In this document: piece after piece, positions 24,201 through 33,640 of the stretch | How the letters are laid out: every line of letters starts with the position of its first letter | Numbering within the stretch: position 1 is the stretch's first letter | Source: Macrostomum hystrix | Taxonomy: Eukaryota > Platyhelminthes > Macrostomidae | Length of the DNA: 64,000 nucleotides | NCBI GenBank assembly: GCA_950097015.1 | Contig: CATNEN010000001.1 | Coordinates: 16,124,501-16,188,500, forward strand | Reading direction: 5' to 3' | The notes under the pieces: generated by a model | The model's database searches: none | Told to the model about the DNA's origin: nothing | Seen by the model: only the letters and a program-made list of their open reading frames with translations | Made by a program: the position numbers and the translations under genes

Positions 24201-27200
24201 TACATGACCCTGAAGAGGTTACATGACCCTGAAGAGGTTACATGACCCCAAAGAAGTGCTAAAGAGGTCACGTGACCCCTCAGAAAGGAGCTTAAGAGGT
24301 CTCATGACCCCTGAAAGGAGTGTGCATTTCAGGAGGGACGCACCTTGCTCTTGGCCAGATAAGCCACATCGTGAAAGACCTCATCGGACATGAGGGTGGC
24401 CATGCTCCTGCCCATCTCACGGAAGTTGGCGCCCTGACCAGGCGGTCCGAGCAGCACGTAGATGAACCTAGTCGGCACCGGGACCTCCGTGAGGTCGCCG
24501 AGAAGGACGGCAGTTTTGAGTCGAATAAAAGCAGTGAGCGGCTGGTCTAGAAAGTCTGTGCTGCCAACCAAAATGTTGGAGGCCTCGGCCCCTGGCGGTA
24601 TTTTTTTCATAAAGTGCTGATCAAATCGGTAGCTGCTTGCCGAAGCTGTCAATTCTGGCCCGGAGGCACCCGCCTGCTGCTGCGACTCAATGTCATTCCT
24701 GCTGCTGTCAATGTGTCTCAGGTTACCAGAGGACGGATGACTGGCGTCTGCGGTGTTAAGTGTGTTCAATTGATGCGTCTGATTTGCAGACAACAGTGAC
24801 AGGGTGGCTGTGGCCCATTGGTTAGAGCTTGGACCAGTTACCGAGGGGTCAGGGGTTCGATTCTCAGCCCGGGCAATTTGAGTGCAATTCGCCCTAAATA
24901 AGCAATACGCTCAATTGCTTCGGTTCTGACTCCTCAAAACTAACTGGGAACTGCTCAAACTATCCTGATAACTGCCCAAAATAACATGGAGAACTGCTCA
25001 AACTAACCTGATAACTGCCCAAAATAACATGGAGAACTGCTCAAACTAACGAGAGAACTGCTTAAACTAACGAGAGAACTGCTCAAACTAATGAGAGAAC
25101 TGCTCCAACTAATGAGAGAACTGCTCAAACTAATGAGAGAACTGCTCAAACTAATGAGAGAACTGCTCAAACTAATGAGAGAACTGCTCAAACTAATGAG
25201 AGAACTGCTCCAACTAACGAGATAACTGCTCCAACTAATGAGAGAACTGATCCAACTAATGAGAGAACTGCTCAAACTAATGAGAGAACTGCTCCAACTA
25301 ACGAGAGAACTGCTCCAACTAATGAAAGAACTGCTCCAACTAACGAGAGAACTGATCCAACTAATGAGAGAACTGCTCTAACTAACGAGAGAACTGATCC
25401 AACTAATGAGAGAACTGCTCCAACTAATGAGAGAACTGATCCAACTAATGAGAGAACTGCTCAAACTAACGGATTTGAATAAACAGACAAACCTGACCCC
25501 ACCTCTGTCCAGATCTCGAGAAGAGAATTTCTTTCCAATATCAGCAAAGCTGCGAATCTTGGCACCCAGGTTGCCCCTGGACTTTCTCTCGTGCAGGTGC
25601 AGATGCCGTTTCAGAAGCACGTCCTTGACTTGGTCCCTCAGATCGGTGTCTAATTTGCGTTTTTGAACCAACCGATCTAGGAGTAGGTCGCTTATGGATT
25701 CCATTGTTTGGCCCTCGCATTCCAGCATGATTTCGCCTGCGGAGTTGCAATAATGAGTAATATTGTAACTCAAAGCCCATCGTTATATAATAATGTAAGT
25801 TATCTCGTTTCCGATCAGCTCACCGTGGTATATAGAGTTCCGAACTTCAAATAGAGCAAACAGACTCAGGGTGGCCACGTGCGGCTTGGACCAGCGCTCG
25901 CCGCCCTCTTCAACATCCTCTTCGAATTTGATCCATCGGGCAGTCTCCTTCCACTGCAAATCGCCTGCGAGATTTAATTGGACCATTGTTTACTGTACAT
26001 CAGCTTCAGTTATATGACCTGAGAATTCAATATAATTTTGCAATATCTGGACTGGGTTTTATATCCGGTTGGCTGGGAGTGAGTGTACACTGGGGTAGGG
26101 ATTTGGGGTTGGCTGGGAGTGAGTGTACACTGGGGTAGGGATTTAGGTTTGGCTGGGAGTGAGTGTACACTGGGGTAGGGATTTAGGTTTGGCTGGGAGT
26201 GAGAGTACACTGGGGTAGGGATTTAGGTTTGGCTGGGAGTGAGTGTACACTGGGGTAGGGATTTAGGTTTGGCTGGGAGTGAGAGTACACTGGGGTAGGG
26301 ATTTAGGTTTGGCTGGGAGTGAGTGTACACTGGGGTAGGGATTTAGGTTTGGCTGGGAGTGAGAGTACACTGGGGTAGGGATTTAGGTTTGGCTGGGAGT
26401 GAGTGTACACTGGGGTAGGGATTTAGGTTTGGCTGGGAGTGAGTGTACACTGGGGTAGGGATTTAGGTTTGGCTGGGAGTGAGTGTACACTGGGGTAGGG
26501 ATTTAGGTTTGGCTGGGAGTCAGTGTACACTGGGGTAGGGATTTAGGTTTGGCTGGGAGTGAGTGTACACTGGGGTAGGGATTTAGGCTTGGCTGGGAGT
26601 GAGAGTACACTGGGTTAGGGAGTTAAAGTTGGGGGGAGTGACTGTACACTGGGGTAGGGAGTTAAAGTTGGGGGGAGTGATTGTACACTGGGGGTAGGGG
26701 AGTTAATGTACGATGAGGGAAAGGAGTGGGGTTGGTAAGGAGTGAGTGTACACTAAGGGGTAGGCGCACAACAACAGGTCATTTTCCAACTAAGAACACA
26801 GCATAGATGCAAATGTTGAGTCTAAACTGTATCACAAGAATTTGAGCAATCACTCAAGCAATCATAGATAATTGATCATTAATTAATGCCAACCAAATCA
26901 AACAATGACGTTGCTTGCAGTGGAAAGCAACTTTTAGTATACGGTCTTGTCTTGAAAGCGAATTGGCTTTCAAATATAAACCTAAGAACTAATTATGGAA
27001 ATAGGAAAACTAAAAGACACATTGTTGGGACATCCGAATTAATAGCTACTATAATATCAGTTAAAATGAGTTTGTATAAAGGATGCTTGCTTTTTAGTAA
27101 GAATTAATAATGTATTTATTATAACTATGGGACTAAGACTAACTAACCTAGTGGTTAAGTACTATTTTTTCGATTTTAATCAATTGAAATGTAGATAATT

Positions 27201-30200
27201 TTGTATTAAAAGGGGTCTCATACGCAATACTACTAACAGTATGAAAACGAGCAAGTTCCAAACAAAAAAAACGATATTTACGAAAAAAAATTGAATAGGC
27301 GCGACTGATTAGTTGCAAATAAATTAGTACGTGCTATTCTTCGATATTAATAAATTTGATATCTATTAGTACAAACCTTTTAGCCTTGGTCAAATAGCAA
27401 CTGAAAAAATCATGGAACAGACACTTCAACCATACATTGCTTACTTTAGCGCAGTCGAAAAAACCTAGTTAACTAGTATCACTATATTACTAAGCACATA
27501 TACATTTAGATTAAGGCAAGCAAGTAAGCAAAGGCGGTAAAATGTTTACTCTTTTTTCAAATAGGAAAACAAAAAACGCTGATAGTCAATGCATTAAAAT
27601 GTAACCATTGGGCTGGAATGAAATGGCAATGGCCGGAATAAAGTGAACATGGCGCCTTTAAGTTCAACAATGACTCACTAACAGCCAGAAAAATTATTTT
27701 TGCATGAAATTAACTCGGGCAATAACAAACGCCTGATATCTTTTGATTATATCACTTTACCCTAACCCTCTCTGAATTCAAGTTCTATTTGTCAAAACCC
27801 AAAGGCTATATTTTGACTCCACATCTATATCTCCATCCCACTTGTCTTTCCACCCTACCTGTCTTTCTGCCCCACGTATCTTTCTACCCCACCTGTCTTT
27901 CCACCCTACCTATCTTTCTACTCCACGTATCTTTCTGCCCCACCTGTCTTTCAGCACCATGTCTTTCTTCCCCACCTGTCTTTCTTCCCTACGTGTCTTT
28001 TCACCCTACCTGTATTGCTACCCTACCTGTCTTTTCACCCTACCTGTATTTCTACCCTACCTGTCTTTTCACCCCACCTGTATTTCTACCCTACCTGTCT
28101 TTTCACCCTACCTGTATTGCTACCCCACCTGTCTTTTCACCCTACCTGTATTGCTACCCTACCTGTCTTTTCACCCTACCTGTCTTTTCACCCTACCTGT
28201 ATTGCTACCCCACCTGTCTTTTCACCCTACCTGTATTGCTACCCTACCTTTCTTTTCACCCTACCTGTATTGCTACCCCACCTGTCTTTTCACCCTACCT
28301 GTATTGCTACCCTACCTGTCTTTTCACCCTACCTGTCTTTTCACCCTACCTGTATTTCTACCCTACCTGTCTTTTCACCCTACCTGTATTTCTACCCTAC
28401 CTGTCTTTTCACCCTACCTGTATTTCTACCCTACCTGTCTTTTCACCCTACCTGTATTGCTACCCTACCTGTCTTTTCACCCTACCTGTATTGCTACCCT
28501 ACCTGTCTTTTCACCCTACCTGTATTGCTACCCTACCTGTATTTTCACCCTACCTGTATTGCTACCCTACCTGTCTTTTCACCCTACCTGTATTGCTACC
28601 CTACCTGTCTTTTCACCCTACCTGTATTGCTACCCTACCTGTCTTTTCACCCTACCTGTATTGCTACCCTACCTGTCTTTTCACCCTACCTGTCTTTTCA
28701 CCCTACCTGTATTGCTACCCCACCTGTCTTTTCACCCTACCTGTATTTCTACCCTACCTGTCTTTTCACCCTACCTGTATTTCAAGCACACCTACTAACG
28801 GCATGCTAATACTACATAGCAGCTAATATAAAAAACTGCCTCACCTGCATCGTCAGACTTAAACAGCTCGTCCATCTCGCAGAAGACCGGGTGCACTTCG
28901 GCTTCTTCACAGCCGCCACCGCCGCCTTCATCATCGTCCTGATTGCCTAGGAGAAACTGTACTCTGACGGACGGATCCATTGCTGAGTTGCTTTGCATTG
29001 CCGCACCTTTACAAATTTTTGGAGTTAAAAATTAACTAATTGATACTCCGAAACTTGCTTGAAATGAATATGTTTACCAGATTCAAAACAAAACAAGTAA
29101 AACTAAAAGAAAGAAAGCCTTGTTTGCGTTCTCTCAGTGGGATTTTAAAAGTACAAACTCACAACAGAGTACCTAGACGGACGAGATTATAGTTCAATAC
29201 TACTGACTAAACTGAATAGTTATGGTGGAATGAGTGACATCTGCAATGATATACTGGATAAGGCAGTGAGATATACAATGAGATACTGGATAAGACAGTG
29301 AGATATGCAATGAGATACTGGGTAAGACAGTGAGATATGCAATGAGATACTGGATAAGACAGTGAGATATGCAATGAGATACAGGATAAGACAGTGAGAT
29401 ATGCAATGAGATACTGGGTAAGACAGTGAGATATGCAATGAGATACTGGATATGACAGTGAGATATGCAATGAGATACTGGATAAGACAGTGAGATATGC
29501 AATGAGATACTGGATATGACAGTGAGATATGCAATGAGATACTGGATAAGACAGTGAGATATGCAATGAGATACTGGATATGACAGTGAGATATGCAATG
29601 AGATACTGGATAAGACAGTGAGATATGCAATGAGATACTGGATAAGACAGTGAGATATGCAATGAGATACTGGGTAAGACAGTGAGATATGCAATGAGAT
29701 ACTGGATAAGACAGTGAGATATGCAATGAGATACTGGATAAGACAGTGAGATATGCAATGAGATACTGGATAAGACAGTGAGATATGCAATGAGATACTG
29801 GATATGACAGTGAGATATGCAATGAGATACTGGATAAGACAGTGAGATATGCAATGAGATACTGGATATGACAGTGAGATATGCAGTGAGATACTGGATA
29901 AGACAGTGAGATATGCAATGAGATACTGGATAAGACAGTGAGATATGCAGTGAGATACTGGATAAGACAGTGAGATATGCAATGAGATACTGGATAAGGC
30001 AGTGAGATATGCAATGAGATACTGGATATGACAGTGAGATATGCAATGAGATACTGGATAAGACAGTGAGATATGCAATGAGATACTGGATATGACAGTG
30101 AGATATGCAGTGAGATACTGGATAAGACAGTGAGATATGCAGTGAGATACTGGATAAGACAGTGAGATATGCAATGAGATACTGGATAAGACAGTGACAT

Positions 30201-33200
30201 CTGCAATGAGATACTGGGTAAGACAGTGAGATATGCAATGAGATACTGGGTAAGACAGTGAGATATGCAATGAGATACTGGGTAAGACAGTGAGATATGC
30301 AATGAGATACTGGGTAAGACAGTGAGATATGCAATGAGATATGCAATGAGATACTGGATAAGACAGTGAGATATGCAATGAGATACTGGATAAGACAGTG
30401 AGATATGCAATGAGATACTGGATAAGACAGTGAGATATGCAATGAGATACTGGATAAGACAGTGAGATATGCAATGAGATACTGGGTAAGACAGTGAGAT
30501 ATGCAATGAGATACTGGATAAGACAGTGAGAAAAAGACCATAATGTGAGTTGATCTAAGCAAGCTAGTCATGCACTTAAGGTTTTTATCACAAAGTAGCT
30601 CGTACCGTTCTGTTGTCAAATTACCATGAAGTTAAAAGGCAATTAACCAACGTGGGCTCATGCATAATACATAAGAATTCTCTTGATACTGTATCAAGTA
30701 TAACATCAGCATCACGACAGTCACCAAAAGTTCAGCTGTGCATTGTTGAAACATTTCTCGCGCTTTTGGTTAAACGAATTGCTAATTTGTTGAAATACAA
30801 GCCGAGATTATTTCTAGGGCTATCCCTAAAATAATGTTCGCTGTTGTCTAAACTTTCTTGAGCACATTTTTGGCGAATTCCGTTAGTCTCCAACCATAAG
30901 AGAGACTATGAGAAGAGAGGTAATGACCAACCATAAGAGAGAATATGAGAAGAGAGGTAATGACCAACCATAAGAGAGACTATGAGAAGAGAGGTAATGA
31001 CCAAGCATAAGAGAGACTATGAGAAGAGAGGTAATGACCAACCATAAGAGAGACTATGGGAAGAAGGGTAATGACCAACCATAAGAGACTATGAGAAGAA
31101 GGGTAATGACCAACCATAAGAGAGACTATGGGAAGAAGGGTAATCACCAACCATAAGAGAGACTATGGGAAGAAGGGTAATCACCAACCATAAGAGAGAC
31201 TATGAGAAGAAGGGTAATGACCAACCATAAGAGAGACTATGGGAAGAAGGGTAATGACCAACCATAAGAGACTATGAGAAGAAGGGTAATGACCAACCAT
31301 AAGAGACTATGGGAAGAAGGGTAATGACCAACCATAAGAGAGACTATGAGAAGAAGGGTAATCACCAACCATAAGAGAGACTATGAGAAGAAGGGTAATG
31401 ACCAACCATAAGAGACTATGAGAAGAAGGGTAATGACCAACCATAAGAGAGACTATGAGAAGAAGGGTAATCACCAACCATAAGAGAGACTATGAGAAGA
31501 AGGGTAATGACCAACCATAAGAGAGACTATGAGAAGAAGGGTAATGACCAAGCATAAGAGAGACTATGAGAAGAAGGGTAATGACCAACCATAAGAGAGA
31601 CTATGAGAAGAAGGGTAATGACCAAGCATAAGAGAGACTATGAGAAGAGAGGTAACGACCAAGCATAAGAGAGACTATGAGAAGAGAGGTAATGACCAAA
31701 CATAAGAGAGACTATGAGAAGAGAGGTAATGACCAAACATAAGAGAGACTATGAGAAGAAGGGTAATGACCAAGCATAAGAGAGACTATGGGAAGAGAGG
31801 TAATGACCAACCATAAGAGAGACTATGGGAAGAGAGGTAATGACCAACCATAAGAGAGACTATGGGAAGAGAGGTAATGACCAACCATAAGAGAGACTAT
31901 GGGAAGAGAGGTAATGACCAACCATAAGAGAGACTATGAGAAGAAGGGTAATGACCAAGCATAAGAGAGACTATGAGAAGAAGGGAAATGACCAACCATA
32001 AGAGAGACTATGAGAAGAAGGGTAATGACCAACCATAAGAGAGACTATGAGAAGAAGGGTAATGACCAACCATAAGAGAGACTATGAGAAGAAGGGTAAT
32101 GACCAACCATAAGAGAGACTATGGGAAGAAGGGTAATGACCAACCATAAGAGACTATGAGAAGAAGGGTAATGACCATCCATAAGAGAGACTATGAGAAG
32201 AAGGGTAATGACCAACCATAAGAGACTATGAGAAGAAGGGTAATGACCAACCATAAGAGACTATGAGAAGAAGGGTAATGACCAACCATAAGAGAGACTA
32301 TGAGAAGAAGGGTAATGACCAACCATAAGAGAGACTATGAGAAGAAGGGTAATGACCAACCATAAGAGAGACTATGAGAAGAAGGGTAATGACCAACCAT
32401 AAGAGACTATGAGAAGAAGGGTAATGACCAACCATAAGAGACTATGAGAAGAAGGGTAATGACCAACCATAAGAGAGACTATGAGAAGAAGGGTAATGAC
32501 CAACCATAAGAGAGACTATGAGAAGAGGGGTAATGACCGTCCAAATGACATTAAAAAATTCTTTCTTTTAAAAAAATGAACTACAAAAAATTCAATACTT
32601 ATATGAGATTTCATATCTCACTAATACTAGATACAACCATGAGTACAACGTGCTCAGTAATTTTAGTAGATTAGCATGTTACTAAAAGTGCAATATAAAC
32701 TAAACAGTTTAACAGTACGAGTTAGTATATATATAATTAGCTATTTCGATTTCAGGCATTCATGCAACTATTTCTAAACTGTCAATGTGTGAGTTTACAT
32801 AAATACACTGTCTGAGATAATTTACTGCTTACTTAATTAAAATAAACCAGTATAAAATTATTGAATAAAACACTATACAACAAAAAACACATTTTTGAAG
32901 AAGAAACCGAAGGCCACCTTAATTAGTTAACTGTCAGCAACTGAACACACCAAAAACATCATAACGAAATTGGAAGCATTGTTACCTGATTTCACGTTAG
33001 TAACAAATTGGGCCAATTTGCTGAAGTCTTGAATTTAGAAACATGAAAAAGAGACCAGAAAATACTAAACAATAATGCAACGGAATTTCAAGTACAAAAT
33101 ACAGTCAACATAAGGTTGTTTAGATTATTGATTTTCGATTTGGTCATGGTCAATACCGACATAAATAGGAACTGAACAATGCAAGTAGATTTTCCAAAGA

Positions 33201-33640
33201 ATTGAAATCACGAGTGAATTACCTGGTGTTGCGTCATCCTTTCTGATCTCGTCTGCTTCGGTCACCGCCGCTACTGAAATTTTTGAAATAGCTGGAATAT
33301 GGGTTATGTAATAAAGATAAAAATTATAATTGATTCCAATTATGATGGGTCACAATTAATCGGCTGTATCAATTTCTAGATTTTAAATTGGCCTCACGCC
33401 CAGCAGTCAGCGCTCACTGTTACTTTGCTGATTACGCCGCCTTCGCCTCCGTTTCCTGCCTCCGTTGGCTGCGTTGGGCACGTGAACGCCAATGTACATG
33501 GTCTTGCCGCTGCGGCCACCGCCGCCGTCGCCGTCAATTAGAACCGGCATGCAGCGATGACGTTCGGCATCTTCGAAGACTCTCTGACCGCCGGAGTATC
33601 TGGACGCCGCTAGAACTGGCTCGTCTTCTGAATTAGACAT
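18267..33640 (-). CDS. SLC4: Na+-coupled bicarbonate transporter, SLC4 family, complete gene of 13 coding exons
   Basis: It encodes a plasma-membrane Na+/HCO3- (NBC/NDCBE-type) transporter for pH control. Coding exons in order: 33640-33418, 33273-33223, 29006-28845, 25964-25824, 25736-25503, 24747-24344, 23429-23252, 23115-22702, 22574-22418, 21382-20456, 20023-19817, 19410-18976, 18375-18267. All join in phase: 3642 nt, 1213 aa. The start is the first in-frame ATG after a TAA. Family blocks in order: YIGVHVP and an Arg run; [105 protein letters not shown]; a loop with four conserved Cys (NCTC, LC, GC) and Asn-glycosylation sites; [75 protein letters not shown]. The acceptor of exon 6 (24747) is weak and chosen by phase. 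Order and identity support the Na+-coupled branch over AE-type exchangers. Short introns are normal; all long introns except the 406-nt intron 11 hold minisatellites. Confidence 0.95.
18395..18955. repeat. Minisatellite, about 21-bp unit, filling SLC4 intron 12
   Basis: The unit is CTGAGAACTGCTCAAACTTA with T or AT, about 26 copies, becoming degenerate near the exon 12 donor (GATCGGAG, TCCTGAAG variants). The 599-nt intron is almost wholly array. The core GAGAACTGCTCAAACT is the same as in the intron 5 array at 24945-25470. Confidence 0.95.
19411..19816. other. SLC4 intron 11, with a G-rich quadruplex-like motif
   Basis: This 406-nt intron is the longest without an array. At 19564-19584 on plus it has four G runs (GGGTGGGTAGGTTGGGGTGG then G), which fits the G3+N1-7 pattern. 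Complementary C runs follow (CCCAACCCCC, CACCCCACCC), so the DNA or RNA could instead form a hairpin. Confidence 0.6.
20135..20446. repeat. Minisatellite, 20-bp unit, about 16 copies, SLC4 intron 10
   Basis: The unit is AACAGGTGAGGCATTAGTCT, the exact reverse complement of the 9.28-kb array monomer. The array starts within about 10 nt of the exon 10 donor at 20455. Variants ACTGGTGAGG and ACAAGTGAGG occur in several copies. Confidence 0.96.
21410..22400. repeat. Minisatellite, 23-bp unit, filling SLC4 intron 9
   Basis: The unit contains TCTGACACAATCTGACTGGA followed by TTA or TTG, about 43 copies in a 1035-nt intron. The array reaches within about 20 nt of the donor and 30 nt of the acceptor. 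In the sense strand each unit has TGTGTCAG, which looks like a weak 3' splice site. Multi-monomer blocks (for example 21700-21910 and 22120-22330) are repeated, showing segmental expansion. Confidence 0.96.
23500..24325. repeat. Minisatellite, 19-bp unit, filling SLC4 intron 6
   Basis: The core from 23640 to 24245 is CTGAAGAGGTTACATGACC with GCTATAT and ATGAACC variants, about 32 copies. On both sides longer, older units (about 35-40 bp with ATGACCCCT and AAAGAGGTC) flank the homogeneous core, as if the 19-bp form arose from inside a longer-period repeat. Confidence 0.93.
24798..24915 (+). repeat. tRNA-derived SINE in SLC4 intron 5
   Basis: The head GGCCCATTGGTTAGAGC and a B box GGGGTTCGATTCTCAGCC are followed by a body ending CAATTGCTTCGGTTCTGAC, a tail related to family B. 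It sits about 50 nt upstream of the exon 6 acceptor in the gene's sense. Confidence 0.7.
24945..25470. repeat. Minisatellite, 21-bp unit, SLC4 intron 5
   Basis: The unit is ACTGCTCAAACTAATGAGAG plus A, about 25 copies, with CTCCAACT and GATCCAACT variants toward the right. It runs to within about 30 nt of the exon 5 donor. It shares the core GAGAACTGCTCAAACT with the intron 12 array. Confidence 0.95.
26055..26760. repeat. Minisatellite, 40-bp unit, SLC4 intron 3
   Basis: The unit contains GGCTGGGAGTGAGTGTACAC followed by TGGGGTAGGGATTTAGGTTT, about 14 regular copies. Degenerate copies follow from 26590 to 26760. Alternating GAGTGTACAC and GAGAGTACAC variants suggest an 80-bp higher-order unit in part of the array. 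GTGTACAC is itself palindromic. Confidence 0.95.
26770..27830. other. Unique part of SLC4 intron 3
   Basis: About 1 kb of AT-rich sequence between two arrays in the 2880-nt intron 3. No exon or SINE was seen. Confidence 0.5.
27835..28785. repeat. CT-rich minisatellite, 18/36-bp unit, SLC4 intron 3
   Basis: Two alternating 18-mers, CCTACCTGTCTTTTCACC and CCTACCTGTATTGCTACC, give about 53 units. The strand bias is strong: pyrimidine-rich on plus. In the gene's sense each unit reads ACAGGTAGGG, a near-perfect splice donor, and the array begins about 60 nt downstream of the true exon 3 donor at 28844. Confidence 0.96.
29245..30532. repeat. Minisatellite, 32-bp unit, SLC4 intron 2
   Basis: The unit contains GAGATATGCAATGAGATACT followed by GGATAAGACAGT, about 40 copies. 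One copy near 30330 has a duplicated half unit. All three minus-strand frames are open across the whole array (about 425-470 codons), a consequence of the unit sequence and not of coding function. Confidence 0.96.
30533..30890. other. Unique spacer in SLC4 intron 2
   Basis: About 360 bp of AT-rich DNA separates two unrelated arrays of the same intron. Nothing else was seen. Confidence 0.5.
30890..32545. repeat. Minisatellite, 37-bp unit with 35-bp variants, SLC4 intron 2
   Basis: The unit contains ACCAACCATAAGAGAGACTA followed by TGAGAAGAAGGGTAATG, about 45 copies. The 35-bp form lacks one GA of AGAGAGAC and recurs in clusters. Variants GAGAGG for GAAGGG dominate at the left end and in 31640-31930. 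Confidence 0.96.
32546..33222. other. Unique part of SLC4 intron 2
   Basis: About 680 bp of AT-rich intron with no array, SINE or visible exon, ending at the exon 2 donor at 33222. Confidence 0.5.

Noticed and set aside
27789-28826. Three long Phe/Pro/Cys/Tyr-rich frames on plus
   Set aside because: They are translations of the CT-rich array, antisense to the SLC4 intron.
29200-30619. Three overlapping frames of 424-470 codons on minus
   Set aside because: They are the three phases of the 32-bp array inside SLC4 intron 2 and have nearly the same repeated peptide; no gene.
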